64,000 nt of DNA from Aradus depressus (Eukaryota; Arthropoda; Insecta; Hemiptera; Aradidae). Positions within the stretch are counted from its first letter, which is position 1. Every line of letters begins with the position of its first letter. The notes beneath the pieces are model-generated. The model had not been told where the DNA came from, searched no databases, and saw nothing but the letters and a program-made list of their open reading frames with translations. The DNA lies in NCBI GenBank assembly GCA_963662175.1, contig OY759221.1, positions 34,966,045 to 35,030,044 of the forward strand, given 5' to 3'. The position numbers and the translations under genes were made by a program. Of the stretch, positions 11,218 to 22,355 are shown one piece after another.

Positions 11218-12180
11218 ATTTAAATCTAATCCAAAGGTATAAATTATCTTACTGGGTTAACAGGGAAAATGAATAGGATAGAATAAGAGAACAAATATTT
11301 GGGTTCATTTACTTAAATCTACATTATAAAATTAAAAACTAAGATTGGAACAAAAATCTAACTATTTAAAAGAAAAATCTTACAAACTAAATTCTTAAAA
11401 CTTTTTCAGTCTTTTTTCTGTTTTATATTTTGGTCAATATTTCTATCAATGTTTTATATTTTGGGCATACATATTATGTACATATAAATAAATAAAAGTA
11501 CCTCCTTTGCGCATCAATTTTACTGTTATTTCACACCTTTTTGGGTCACCACACCTAAAGCCTAAACACTTCTCTCACTTCTAGCCTGTCCACCTTCACA
11601 TCTCATCTCACCTCACCTCCACAACATCGACTGGTCCACTCTATTTGAAACAGTTGATGGTCGTCTTTTGTTTTTCTTACATTGGTTGTTTTAAAACAAA
11701 ATGCGACATTTATTTATCAATTTAGTTTCTTACATCACTGTTTTGTATACAAATAAATATAATTAGTTTTAGGTTAGATTAGGTTTTATGACTCATGCCC
11801 GGGCTTTAACTACGAGGTCATATCGCCTACTACCAGAGCGCTCTTTCGTCACTCTGGTGGACATGAGCCCGACTCTACTGTGGGAGTCCTAAATTTTGCC
11901 TACCTTAAATTTTTATTCATCTAGGGTAGGGGTCTTTAACGAGTACCTGACATCGTACAGGCTCGGGACCATCGCTTAACGTCCCATCCGAAGGACGGCG
12001 TGCTTAAGTTTATTTTACCTCCCAGATAAAATAAACTAAGGGCCTCGGTCGGGCTACGAACCCACGACCTTGAGCTCAGAAGTCAAGCACGCATACCACT
12101 GAGCTACCGGCGCCCTAATTAGTTTTATAATATATTATTAATAATTAAAATGTGTGTAATTTTATACAACACAATACATA
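11218..12180 (+). repeat. R4 repeat, interrupted by SINE-1
   Basis: R4 is recognised by atccaaaggtataaattatc, taagagaacaaatatt and, further on, agcctaaac and aaacagttgatggtcgtc. The same order occurs at 38950-39545, and parts at 38325-38660 and 40945-41200. SINE-1 occupies 11771-12115. The copy at 39471-39481 retains the uninterrupted site taattaatttg. Confidence 0.65.
11771..12115 (-). mobile_element. SINE-1, full length with 11-bp TSD
   Basis: It is flanked by TAATTAGTTTT at 11760-11770 and 12116-12126. On the minus strand it starts at gggcgccggtagctcagtgg and ends in an AACCTAA-type tail (aggttagattaggttt on the plus strand). A and B boxes are present in the head. The paralogous R4 copy near 39471 gives an empty site for comparison. 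Confidence 0.95.
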
Positions 12181-12889
12181 GACGGCGATTCATCGACAAC
12201 AATGTTTTCATTTGTATGCCTTTATACATTTTTTTATCTGCAAAAAATGGGAACCTACGAGGACCATAAAAATCAACCAGTCCCATGAAATTCCTTCAAC
12301 ACGTTTTACAGAACCATAAAAATTCAGAGAATTTAATGTACAAAAAATTGTTATCTGGGAACATTGATTGGAAGTTTGGTGGCACACATAAAGTTGAATT
12401 CAAATAACCGGGGCCCCCTCCTCACCACATATTTTCTATACTCCATTGGTCTCATCAAGGGAGCTCTGTTATCAGTTGTGTCAAGTGGCGGCAAAACTCC
12501 TCTCTTTTTTTCCCCCTTCCCGCCCCCGCCTCTTCAACTTTTCTCATCTCCCGCCAATTCAACAGGCTCCTGATAGTTTTTAAATTACTTTTCTACCTCG
12601 TTGGTGAACGACCCTTATCTCCAGATGTATCGTATTTAACTCTATTAAAACATGTTTCATTTCCACCAGGCCAAACTGTACCCTGCCAAGTGCCTTTTCA
12701 AAAACACATAAAACTTGAAACTTTTTGGGCTTCATCTCATTTTTGAGAGAATACATATTTCTTTTTTTCACATAATCATACAAAATATTCTCTCAACATT
12801 TCACCCAACATTTGTGAAAAAACTTTTTCTGTGTAAATCAAAATAATGTTGAACTGAGTTCCCTTCAAAATGTAGGATCAACTAAAAAT
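12181..12889. other. no gene seen
   Basis: Unassigned. It includes a pyrimidine-rich patch at 12505-12550 and short frames with no domains. Confidence 0.4.
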
Positions 12890-12967
12890 CATTCACAAAA
12901 TCCTCATATTAAATTTTGTGTCGATATATTGAGGTATTTTAGTTAAGCCGCCTCCCTCAGAACCTCC
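12890..12967 (-). repeat. HE fragment ending in a long T run
   Basis: catattaaattttgtgtcga and gttaagccgcctccctcag match the HE interior. The fragment ends in a T run at about 12968-12989, followed by AT-rich low complexity to about 13240. Confidence 0.6.
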
Positions 12968-12989
12968 TTTTTTTTTTTTTTTTTTTTTT

Positions 12990-13300
12990 AATACATATTT
13001 ATAGTTATATATAAAATAAAATAAAATAAAAAAAAAAATATATATATAAGACCAATAATATTAAAATAAATATGAATATAATATAATAAATATGGATGCT
13101 CTTTAATATAAATAGTGCTAGAATCAACCAGGATAAAAGAAACAATCCAAAAATTATATAAAACAAGATATGACATGAACATGAATAAATAAAAAAAAAA
13201 AATATATATATATATATCCATCTTACATGCAACAAACTAAATTATATTATTCTTTATTTTCAAGCCAACAGTAAAAAATAAAAATAAATTGTTAATTTTT
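12990..13300. repeat. AT-rich low-complexity tract
   Basis: Runs of ataaaataaaat and tatatata dominate. Frames across it are low-complexity artefacts. Confidence 0.7.
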
Positions 13301-13312
13301 CTAACATCTGAG

Positions 13313-13504
13313 TTATTTAAAAAAATGCACAATTGGTTCTGAGTCGTATTCTGGTCTATTAGTGAGATAATTGTGAAGAAATGTTTGCCTGGCGATACAC
13401 AAGGAGGGACAATAGAAAAAGAACTGTATGAGGTCGTCTTTTTCGTCTAAGGTACAGGAGCCTGCAGTCACTTTCAGGACAAAACACATATCTAAACCCT
13501 CCAA
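13313..13504 (-). pseudogene. degenerate non-LTR retrotransposon C-terminal fragment
   Basis: The minus-strand frame contains SCTLDEKDDLIQFFFYCPSL followed by CIARQTFLHNYL. This resembles the C-terminal zinc-knuckle region of many LINE ORF2 proteins (CxxC, then a His in DxxHF, then CP). Here the second Cys and the His are substituted (CTLD, IQF). Only about 60 codons remain and the flanks are repeats. A related, better preserved fragment lies at 54757-55297. The assignment rests on motif shape only. Confidence 0.45.
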
Positions 13505-13534
13505 GTAATATCTATATATAGTATAAAATTTCTA

Positions 13535-13745
13535 AATGCAAATGAAATGCAATAGATGTTGTCGTTATGAGGTTCTAGGTACACATATTAAATTTCATCT
13601 CGATACATTCATTCTATCGAGAGTTTTCGTGTTCACAGACACATACAGAAGCATGGACAGTCAGACTTTTTTTTCATATGGAATTCCGTTGAAAACTGAG
13701 CATCGATTTTTTGACTGATTGCATAATTTTCCCTATACTCCGTAT
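13535..13745 (-). repeat. HE family 5' half
   Basis: Runs from gatgttgtcgttatgaggtt through attctatcgagagttttcgt to ccctatactccgtatagttg, the reversed 5' hairpin. Confidence 0.75.
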
Positions 13746-14124
13746 AGTTGGGGTATTTTTTGGTCGTGAAGGGGTAAATGATCTTGTATACCCCTCTGCC
13801 AAGAACCATCAGTATATGTGAAATTTGAGGGTCAAGTTAATATTGAAGGGGTGACTTCAGAGGGGTTGATGTCTACTGTAAGCCGACGGCTGTCAAACTA
13901 CCCCTGCCTGACCTTTGTGTTCATCCTGTCTTTGTGGACAACGCAGCATCCCTGTGTTATAGTGTCCGTCTGAGGATTCAGAAGCCATTGTCTAAGTCAA
14001 ATAGAGATTCAATTGGCTTTGAAGGGAAAGCGAAAACGTAATTGATTAATTTGTTTCTGATCATTAACATACCTTCGTACAGCTGGGAACTAAAAAAAAA
14101 TTAGATTTCATGTGATGTCTCTTG
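13746..14124. other. mostly unassigned; HE fragment at 13970-14075
   Basis: 13746-13969 is unrecognised. 13970-14075 (gaggattcagaagccattgt; aaaacgtaattgattaattt) is a plus-strand HE 3' portion without its terminal palindrome. Confidence 0.5.
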
Positions 14125-14190
14125 GATTCGAATATGGGCCTCTTAGGTTATTACCCTATGACGCTAACCACTTCCCCACTAGTTGGTCCC
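14125..14190 (-). mobile_element. tRNA-like SINE head, second type
   Basis: Read on the minus strand: gaagtggttagcgtcatagg, then aacctaagaggcccatattc and gaatcc. This is an A-box-like and a B-box-like element at tRNA spacing, different from SINE-1. A similar head is at 21110-21180. No conserved body or tail could be defined. Confidence 0.45.
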
Positions 14191-14394
14191 TGGAGCCTCC
14201 ACGAAGAAGACGAGGACATATGGAGTGGAGAGGGCCAACTACCCCGCCTTAATTACATTAGCAATAGCGTGCTCTTCACCATCTGACTGACCCCTGCTGA
14301 CTCACCTGCGAGTCACACTTCTACTTGCCCTAAGTATAGTCCAAGTTATGTAAACTCTCAGAATTTCTTATGTTGAATTTTCAACGGAATTGTA

Positions 14395-14925
14395 CTTCCC
14401 CAGCACAAATGAGACAATTATCTTCGCTCACCCACCAAACCGATAGATGGTTGGGGCTAAAACTCAACAGTTCACTTCTGAATCCTCTTACTAAATTTTG
14501 TGTTGATATATTCATTATGTCGGAAGTTTTGGGATTTTTGAGTTGAGCCTCCGTTCAAAAACCAACATGGAATTTCTGACCAATTACATAATTTCTTTTC
14601 AACCAAATTGTTCAAAGAAAAACGGGGGGATTATTGGACATAACACAAAATCTTTAATAACTCCCGTTGTAATGAATATATTGACACGAAATTTCATATA
14701 TAAATTTGAAACATCGTAAGGACACCTAATAATTTTCCGCGCAACCAGCCAAAGGGAAGAACAGGATCAGAGGAATAGGAAAAACTGAATAACTACCAAT
14801 GTAATAAATTGAATATGAGGATTCACATCTCCCTATTCAACTAACAATTTTTATCCCAAACGGTCCAATAGTTTTGTTGGAGAGGAAAAATTAGTTGATT
14901 GATTCCCGGTGTTTTATCGACATTT
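14395..14925. repeat. HE fragments in opposite orientation
   Basis: 14395-14600 is minus-strand HE (acttccccagcacaaatgag; ccgataacc-type interior). 14600-14925 is plus-strand HE (aactcccgttgtaatgaata; acggtccaatagttttg). The arrangement resembles 10240-10675. Confidence 0.6.
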
Positions 14926-15364
14926 TTTTTTCTTTTATGAATTTAAGATAATTATGTTTTCCTCTTTGGTGGTAGAAAATACAGAGAAAGCCAGTCCTTA
15001 TTTTGGCAAAAATATGCAAATTACATAGAAAATGCTATTACCATAGCTGTGGTCATAAGTGGTCCGAACTTAAGACCCGGGCAGCATTCCTCCCTTTGTC
15101 TCTCCTAATAATTAATTCAGAGAGCTCAGAATGGCCCCTCAATTTCACCCCAGTCCCAGTCCCAGTCCCGTCTCTTCCCTAACATCATCTATTATTAAAA
15201 CCAATTTATCCAATGGAGCCAGAAACATCATAACTTTAAAAATTCTTTTATTGCTACACAAATGTTACTGAATTTTGAAAAATTTCTAGTAGTAACTCTT
15301 TTCAAAAAATTTAAAATATATATATATACTTAATTTAGGATATTTTACTAATGTTTACTTTCTT
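14926..15364. other. no gene seen; short CCCAGT microsatellite
   Basis: 15150-15169 holds four tandem ccagtc-type units. The remainder is AT-rich and unassigned. Confidence 0.5.
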
Positions 15365-15760
15365 ATACTTTTAGTATAAAAATTAAAGCTCGAATTTTCT
15401 GATGTGGTGACTAAAAATTCTTCTTCTACTTCAGGTTTTACGTATATTTTTCGCTTATTTCATTACCTAATCCAAAATGTCTTCAAATAAAAGTTGTAGA
15501 GAATGTTATCAGACATACTTTATATAGAAAATATTTTTTCTAAGACTGCTCGGTTTGCGAAAAAAACATCAAAAACTGCGAAAAAAACATCAAAAACTGC
15601 AATAAAACGACCTCTCGATACCCATTTTTCTAAACATTTGTTTAATTTACTCGAAAACTGTTAGTTCTATCGGAAAGTTACGCCTTACAAAAATTGTTCT
15701 TCATTAAATTTCCAATCTCTAAGGTGCCCTTAGGTATTAGATTGGACCAATACGACCAAA
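15365..15760 (+). repeat. R3 interspersed repeat
   Basis: Opens with atacttttagtataaaaatt and contains ggtttgcgaaaaaaacatca and aactgttagttctatcggaa. The phrase gcgaaaaaaacatcaaaaact is tandemly duplicated near 15560-15600. Confidence 0.6.
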
Positions 15761-15764
15761 GGTG

Positions 15765-16105
15765 CAGCAATATATTCGTTATATTGGCAGTTATTAGGGT
15801 TTTTAATTTGAGCCACCTCCTTTGAATCTCCCCTTCTTTTCGGCCGATTTCGCCGACAATTATTAGGTGTCTTCCTTCGGCCAAATTGACTGAAAATCAA
15901 TAGGTGTGGTCCTTATAAGGGATCTGGAAACATATACAAGATTTCGTATTGATAGGTACATTTATTCTATCGGGAGTTATCATGAGTGACACACAAAGAC
16001 AGGCATTATTTTATTTTTATTTTTATTTTGAAATTCCTGTGAAAACTCAACATGAAATTTCTGGTTAGTTACATAACTTCCCGTATACTTCGTATAACTG
16101 AGGAA
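15765..16105 (-). repeat. HE family 5' part
   Basis: Runs from atattcgttatattggcagt through two internal blocks to acttcccgtatacttcgtat, with the last stem bases degraded. Confidence 0.7.
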
Positions 16106-16906
16106 GGTGCATTCGGGACGTAAACTTGGAATTGCTCGTAGGATGCCGATAAGAAGGCAATCTCCTAACGCTGTAGAAGTGAGAGAATAATCTGGAAAAT
16201 CTGAATAATATAGGATATGGCTTAGGCTGAAGAATCTTAGCTTACAGAAGGGCCTACTTAATTCTACAGCTTTTTTTTTTCCAACAATTTTGAAAATACT
16301 TTAAAGTTATCTATACCTGGTGCTTCCCCTCTCACCAACTCTATACTTCCAACCCCCACTCCTCCTCAACCCTCGCCAACCTAGACCTATAACTTTCTTG
16401 TCGTATATTCGATAGTTCGAAATTATTTAAAAGTTGGGATAAACAATTACATAACCCTGAAGTTGCTACCACATACATAGAGTTGGATCGTTTCGGGTGG
16501 GACGCAACAAGGAACAAGTTCCAATGGTCTTCATGTTTCGAATCGCTTCCGGCCTCCCTACGATTTAAGGACACTAACCGGATTTCTCGTTCGCATTCCT
16601 TCTGCTTGCGTAACTTTTTACTACAGTTTTAAATTATTTAAAAGAAGTGATAAGCAATTACACAAAGAATTATCTAATTCTTGGTATAATTAATATATAA
16701 ATAAATAAATATGATGAAATGTATGACCCCCCCCCCCCCCCCCCCCAGTCGCTGCCCCACACATTAAACGTTATTTTTTTTAGAGATTAATATGTATTAA
16801 GAACATATTATTTATAGTTTTTTTTATTCATATTATAAATATAATTTCTCTGTATTGCTGTAAAAGGTTAACAGCTCGTTTAATCATCCATCAAGTGTTA
16901 AAAAAA
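16106..16906. other. no gene seen; 20-C run
   Basis: Unassigned sequence containing a run of 20 C at 16727-16746. A 77-codon minus-strand frame (16341-16574) shows no recognisable domain. Confidence 0.4.
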
Positions 16907-16907
16907 G

Positions 16908-17284
16908 GTTAGGCTAGGTTTCATGACTCATGCCGGGGCTTCAACTACGAGGTCATATCGCCTACTACCAGAGCGCTCTTTCGTCACTCTGGTGGACATG
17001 AGCCCGACTCTACTGTAGGAATCCTAAATTTTGCCTATCCTAAATTTTTATTCATTTAGGGCAGGGGTCTTTAACGAGTACCTGACATCGTACATGCTCG
17101 GGACCATCACTTAACGTCACATCCGAAGGACGGAGTGCTTAAGTTTATTTTACCTCCCAGATAAAATAAACTAAGGGCCTCGGTCGGGTCTGAAACCACG
17201 TTCTTGAGCTCAGAAGACAAGCACGCATACCACTGAGCTACCAGCGCCTTCACCCTAATAGTTGCCGATGTAATGAATTTAAAA
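16908..17284 (-). mobile_element. SINE-1 with 5' extension and 15-bp TSD
   Basis: AAGTGTTAAAAAAAG occurs at 16893-16907 and 17285-17299. The SINE-1 body ends at 17248, yet the duplication starts at 17285, so 36 bp upstream of the SINE head lie inside the insertion. That extra piece (ccctaatagttgccgatgta) matches the HE family. A transcript starting upstream in HE sequence, or a composite progenitor, would explain it. Confidence 0.85.
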
Positions 17285-17299
17285 AAGTGTTAAAAAAAG

Positions 17300-17987
17300 A
17301 TAATAAATTTAAGGAATTAATTTTGATAAATTAGGTGCATATTCTGTTAATTATGATAGAAATTACTTACTATTTTGAAATAGTATAGACGTATATACTC
17401 ATATAAATAGTATAGACGTATATAGTATAATAGTATATACTTGTATGTACATTATAAATTCGTCAAGGAACTACGACATATTGACTATAGATGAAAGCCA
17501 ACAGAAAACAGTGAAATTAAGGAAATGTTGTAACGAAACTAATTTGAAATTCCGTCAGTTGAGGAGCGGTTTGAGAAGTATTGTCTGAACGATAAAAGAT
17601 TTAGCCGGAGTTAAAGAAGGGTCCAGATTCCAAAGCTCTGTTTCCAGTCTTTTGTTCTTTATCTTAAAGAAGCAAATCTAAAATCTGACCTCATTCTTTC
17701 ATGCTGCTTTTCTTACTTAACAATGTAGACTCTATTTTCTTTTTCTTTTTACAGATGTTTAATATTCTCTCTGTTTTCTTTTATTTTTAGTTTATCGTTT
17801 ATATCTGTGAGCTACCTATTCTATTAGGTGTGAAGATTTAGTTGAATTTCAACCTTGATACATGAATAGTCTATTTCGTCGGAACAAATGATTCTCATCT
17901 TAAAATATATTCCGAATCAATTCCCGGATTTATTTTCTTAATTTATGAAAGCAGTTTGTTTTTAACGGAACTTGATTCTTCTTAAGG
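17300..17987. other. no feature seen
   Basis: AT-rich. A short tagtatagacgtatata repeat sits at 17385-17435. No coding signal is visible. Confidence 0.4.
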
Positions 17988-18295
17988 AATGCCGGGAGGG
18001 CGCCGGTAGCTCAGTGGTATGCGTGCTTGTCTTCTGAGCTCAAGAACGTGGGTTCGAAACCCGACCGAGGCCCTTAGTTTATTTTATCTGGGAGGTAAAA
18101 TAAACTTAAGCACGCCGTCCTTCGGATGGGACGTTAAGCGATGATCTCGAGCCTGTACAATGTTAGGTACTCGTTAAAGACCCCTGCCCTAGGTAAATAA
18201 AAATTTAGGGTTGGCAAAATTTAGGACTCCCACAGTAGAGTCGGGCTCATGTCCACCAGAATGACGAGCCCGGGCATGAGTCATAAAACCTAACC
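17988..18295 (+). mobile_element. SINE-1 with 3' internal deletion and 11-bp TSD
   Basis: TCTTCTTAAGG flanks it at 17977-17987 and 18296-18306. The segment between gaatgacga and gcccgggcatgag is missing, removing the second hairpin arm and the sequence after it. The tail is AAAACCTAACC. Confidence 0.9.
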
Positions 18296-18306
18296 TCTTC
18301 TTAAGG

Positions 18307-19025
18307 CGAAATGGGAAGGAGATTTAGTGTGTTTCTGAGATAAGAGATGGCACCACTTTCGAAGTTTAAATTTCCCCCTCTTTTTTCCCTAGTAAAAATC
18401 AACCAATTTTTAATCTGAAAACTGCATTTGCTTCAGTACGATAATACAAATGACGGATCAGTTTTTATTTTTTCAACTACTGGTAATGCAAAATTTGTAC
18501 CTATTACATTTTTGTAAAATTTAAGCTTACAGACACCTGTAAAAAAATTGTCTTGAATTAAACACACTTTTCAGATTTGAAATTAGTTGAGTGGATCAAC
18601 GTGAAACAGACATTTACAATATCATAGCAGCATTATTTTTTATAGGATTCCTGTGAAAATATCGAATTTTTGACCGATTTTAATACTTCCTCCATACTTT
18701 GTAAAGCTGGGGAACTAAAATTAATTAAAATTGTAATCACTAAATTTCGTGTCTGTTTTTTTCACTTAGATTTTATGGAGGGCAACACTGTTCTCTGCCG
18801 CGACTCCTGCTTTTCTTCAAACTTATTCTTTAATGTATGGCCCTGACCTTTTCTTTGTATGACCTTTCTAAAGCACTCCTTCGGATTGAGGCAGATCGAA
18901 TAATAAAAACTTGGGTCTATAGCAGGGGGAAGGTTATCCTATGGTTGGCCTTCAGTCAAATCTATCGTTTAATTCAACCCATTTAAAGATTAGTAATGTA
19001 TTCATATATATATTTTTTGTATATC
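18307..19025. other. mostly unassigned; HE end at 18640-18715
   Basis: Only 18640-18715 is recognisable (gaccgattttaatacttcct; gtaaagctgggg), a minus-strand HE 5' end. No gene seen. Confidence 0.45.
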
Positions 19026-19413
19026 ATATGAGGAGTTTGGAGCCAGAGCGGACCAACCCACAATTTTTTGGAAAATGAGTTATTACCATTCTGATGTTGG
19101 CATAGGTTCCCTTTTTCAAAACCAGTGGATCACTTAGTTTCTTCACTTCAGTGATAGATAGTAGCACTTTAAGTTTAGTCCACAAGTATTTTGTATACAT
19201 ATTTTCAAAGTCACAATGGATCATACGGCCTTCAAAAACTTTATAGAACACAAAAAGGGATCACTCATCCAAAACTATTCTAAAATTTCAAATATAAATA
19301 AATATTTGGGGCCCATTTATGGAGATAAACAAAATGTACTCAATTTTCAATTGCCATTTTCTACCTGTTCAGTTTCAACCAGTTGGTCCGCTCTGGCTCC
19401 AAACTCCTCATAT
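19026..19413. mobile_element. 388-bp MITE with 32-bp perfect TIRs
   Basis: The first 32 bases (beginning ATATGAGGAGTTTGGAGC) are the exact reverse complement of the last 32. The interior is non-coding and includes atttatggagataaacaaaa. A second copy of one half, same sequence, lies at 38669-38900. Superfamily is not determinable from termini alone; no clear duplication flanks it. Confidence 0.85.
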
Positions 19414-19454
19414 AGTCCAGTATTTTTCGTCAAAAGGTTCGCTATTTTCAACCA

Positions 19455-19960
19455 TTCTTATACATTTAGTAAAAGGAAGTAACGTAATCTCCTGAACGTG
19501 TTTTGTATGGCTGTCTGTATGTATGTGACAGGAACATTGTGAGCGCTCTGAATCAGAAACGAATCTTGCAATGAACTTAAAATGTGAAATTAAGAATCAC
19601 ATGTGCTATCTTAGATTTCATTAGATTTTGGCATATAAGGCCACTTTACCTCTGGTCTTATGTACATTATACAACATAAAACTTATATTTATGTCCTAAT
19701 CAAAAATATTTTTATATCAAAGTTGTAGAGAAAACTAAAAAGCACAATTTAAATGTAATAATTTTTTTTGAGGATGGCTCGGTTCACGTGTTTTTCATCT
19801 CAAAATGGCATCTCGAAACCTTTTTTTTTTTTTAGGTTTTAGCTTTATTGAACATCCTATTTTGACCATTTTCGCGACCAATGTGATCTCAAATTTCAGA
19901 TAGTACCTGTACGACCAATATCTTATGTATCGCTAATATGACTTTCTTATACCCACTATA
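19455..19960 (+). repeat. R3 interspersed repeat
   Basis: Opens with tatacatttagtaaaaggaa and contains tgtatggctgtctgtatgta, tatcaaagttgtagagaaaa and aatgtgatctcaaatttcag. Confidence 0.65.
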
Positions 19961-20139
19961 TTTTTACGTATAACTCCGCCCTTGCCCTCCTCCCTCTCAA
20001 ATGTATACCTCATTTCGAACTGCCATTACTGGATGTAAAAATGAGGGAGAAATGAATTTGAAAGTGAGGGTGGAGGAGTGATCCGTCAAAATATTGTGGG
20101 TATAAGAAAGTCATGGTATGGTCATATCATATATTTTTT

Positions 20140-20730
20140 ACTTCACCAGCTATACGAAGCATGGGGGAAGTCATGTAATAGGTGAGAAATTCGATGTTAA
20201 GTTTTCACGGAAATTCCATGTTTCAACTTTTTTTTTTTCAAAATAAATGAAAGAAAAGTCTGTCTGTCTAGACGATAACTCCCGATAGAATGGATGTATC
20301 GACGTCAATATGTATCCAGAACCCCAAATGGACGACACCTATCAATTTTCAGCAAGATCAGCCAAAAAGTGAAAGGGGAGCTTAACACAAAACCACCTGT
20401 CGTTCTAATAAATGTATTGACAGCAAATTTCATATGTAAATTCAAAACCCCAAAAGGACTATACCTAAGGAAGGGGGAGGTGGGGGGGGGGGGGGGGGGG
20501 ATCAGGAGTGGTTCAACAAAAACCCCATCAAATCGCCATAACAACGGTATCTATTAATTTTCCGCAGAATCAGCCGAAGGGAAGGGGGATTAGAGGAACG
20601 TGCTCGGTTCAAAAACCCTAATAACTGCCGATGTAATGAATGTATCGGTCGATTAGTTTCAGAGGGAGGGCGAAAACTTAATTGGTTAATTCGTGCTGGG
20701 AAAGTACATTGCCGATGATTCACCGACGAC
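20140..20730 (+). repeat. HE family repeat, full-length reference copy (591 bp)
   Basis: The 5' end is a hairpin: acttcacc, inner tatacgaagcat, then gggggaagt. In better copies the stem is ACTTCCCC/GGGGAAGT around TATACGAAGTATA. Three related internal blocks follow at about 20276, 20390 and 20610, each built on (t)aatgaatgtatcgac. A 19-G run at 20482-20500 lies between blocks. The 3' end has gggaaagtacattgccgatg and the palindrome-bearing gattcaccgacgac, then a T run. GGGGAAGT near the 3' end can also pair with the 5' ACTTCCCC. Short inverted subterminal octamers, a 3' hairpin and T-rich flanks resemble Helentron-associated (DINE-1-like) elements. No coding capacity. Confidence 0.8.
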
Positions 20731-20767
20731 TTTTTAATCATGTTTAAAAAAATGTTTTATTACGTCA

Positions 20768-20803
20768 TGACTCATGAGGGTAACCTCAAAAGCCGGCTAG
20801 CAT
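20768..20803 (+). ncRNA. degenerate class A hammerhead-like motif
   Basis: catgagggtaacctcaaaag followed by ccggctagc matches stem II, GAAA (here CAAA) and the palindromic AGCCGGCT stem III of the copies at 24.7, 25.5 and 56.8-56.9 kb. The CTGATGA core is lost, so it cannot be active. Confidence 0.5.
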
Positions 20804-21109
20804 GAAATAACAATATCTATGAGAAGTTTGATTATATTTTTATTTAACAAAATCGAAGTATACTAACTAATAGTTTCTTTTGAATGTTCCATAATTAATG
20901 ATTATTTCTCATTTCGAACCAAAACCCAGAAATGAGACAAATAGACTGAGATCGGCGGAAACCGACTGTCAGAAAGGGCTTTGTGGGGCTTTGTCAGTAG
21001 GGAAGAGCCAATGTGGAGTTGGTAACCAAACATTGGGCTGAGGAGGACAGGTTTCAAACTTGGTCCAAGTGGCCACAGACAGACTTGACAGGGGGGAGGA
21101 TATTGAGAG
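20804..21109. other. no feature seen
   Basis: Mixed sequence with no repeat ends or coding signal. Confidence 0.4.
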
Positions 21110-21180
21110 TTGGAATGGTTCAGTGGTTAGAGTGACTGCTAACTAGAGAGGGCCGGCTTCCAATCCTCATCTGAATGGAA
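21110..21180 (+). mobile_element. tRNA-like SINE head, second type
   Basis: tggttcagtggttagagtga is an A-box-like segment; ggcttccaatcc is B-box-like at the expected spacing. It resembles 14125-14190 on the other strand. No full tRNA cloverleaf or conserved tail is seen, so a functional tRNA gene is unlikely. Confidence 0.45.
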
Positions 21181-21460
21181 ATATATTATTACTATGACTT
21201 ATGCGTGCGTATAAGAAAGTCCCCCCCTCCCAAAAAAAAAAAAGTCATTATCAACTAAAATTCGCTCTCTCTCTCCAAGCTTCAACATTTGACGTACAGT
21301 AGAGCCTTTTTTTTTCTTTTTTTTTTGGTGGCCGACCTCCGATGGAGGCCACGACACCATCGCCGAATCGTCGGGGAAAAAGGGGGCCTAACAATTTTAT
21401 TAACAAATAAAAAAATTATGTTACATAATGAAAGAAAGTTTATGTTGTCATCTGCGACGG

Positions 21461-21905
21461 TCAGCAGTCACTCCCAGCCCGCCTTAATTTTCTTGGCGCG
21501 CCGAGAAAGCTCGGGATAAATGTAGGGCGTTCGCTAGTTGTGGTTCGTTGGTGCGCCGAGGACGACTGTAGGCCTTCCCGGCGCAGGGTCATGATGCTTG
21601 CTTCTTTCTCCGCCAGGAGACGACAAATCGGCTGAACATTGGGTAGCCGGTTTCCGTCACCAGCTGCCGTAGATCGAGTTCCAGATACGATCCTGTCCCG
21701 CTCCACCCTAGGCCCGTCGTACAGCGGACATTCGAGAACCACGTGCTCCGCAGTCGCGACTCCGCCGCACGAACAGTTCGGGTTGTTCTTCCTCTTAAAG
21801 AAGAACACTTTGGAGTTAAATCTCCGTGACCTGATAGTATCTGGGACATCCAGTGGTCAGGCAGTATCCAAGTAGAGTCCAGAAAAATAGAGCCTTCTGA
21901 ATCCA
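21461..21905 (-). pseudogene. jockey/R1-type LINE ORF2, C-terminal fragment, one frameshift
   Basis: Two overlapping minus-strand frames give ILPDHWMSQILSGHGDLTPK and then, after a one-base shift near 21805, FFFKRKNNPNCSCGGVATAE with HVVLECPLYDGPR. The order tryptophan, ILSGHG, then a CxC-x7-H-x4-C zinc knuckle is typical of the region after the RNase H domain in jockey/R1-type ORF2 proteins. The frame ends at 21461, so this is the natural 3' end of an ORF2. The reverse transcriptase is absent (5' truncation). It points toward the plus-strand LINE at 22356-22833 but is a separate insertion. Confidence 0.75.
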
Positions 21906-22355
21906 CAAATAAATTTTATGTCGACACTACGAAAATTTTCGGTTCCGGAAAATGTTTTTTTTTTTTAGAATGTGTAAGGGATTCAAGGCTCACTAATAAG
22001 TTTCCGCTCTCCCTTTAAACTTTTGATCTCTTTATTTGGTAGAAGTGAAACTTACGTGTGAATCGGGCTGGAGTTTCAGATTCGGAGATAGAAGGAACCT
22101 CAAAAGAGCAAAAATAGAAGGTAAGAGTCCACATTCCTCTTACATTTTCCGGAAATTAAAATTTTCTTGGTCTACCAAAAAAAGAGATCAACAGTTTAGA
22201 GAGAGCGTGGATACTTATGCGTGAGTCGAGGTATAGCCTCAAATTCAGAGATAGAAGACCTCCAAATGAGACATAATTTTTAGAATCAGGGGATCGATAT
22301 GAATTTCAGATGAAAATCCAACATCGAATTTCTGATTTAAATCAACAATGACGTC
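21906..22355. other. unassigned; weak HE similarity
   Basis: A T run at 21957-21966 and phrases such as aaattttatgtcgacac suggest decayed HE sequence. No gene seen. Confidence 0.35.

Noticed and set aside
12988..13235. Two overlapping hydrophobic minus-strand frames that look like membrane proteins
   Set aside because: They are translations of an AT-rich low-complexity tract (ata/tat runs), which yields I/F/Y/L-rich peptides artificially.
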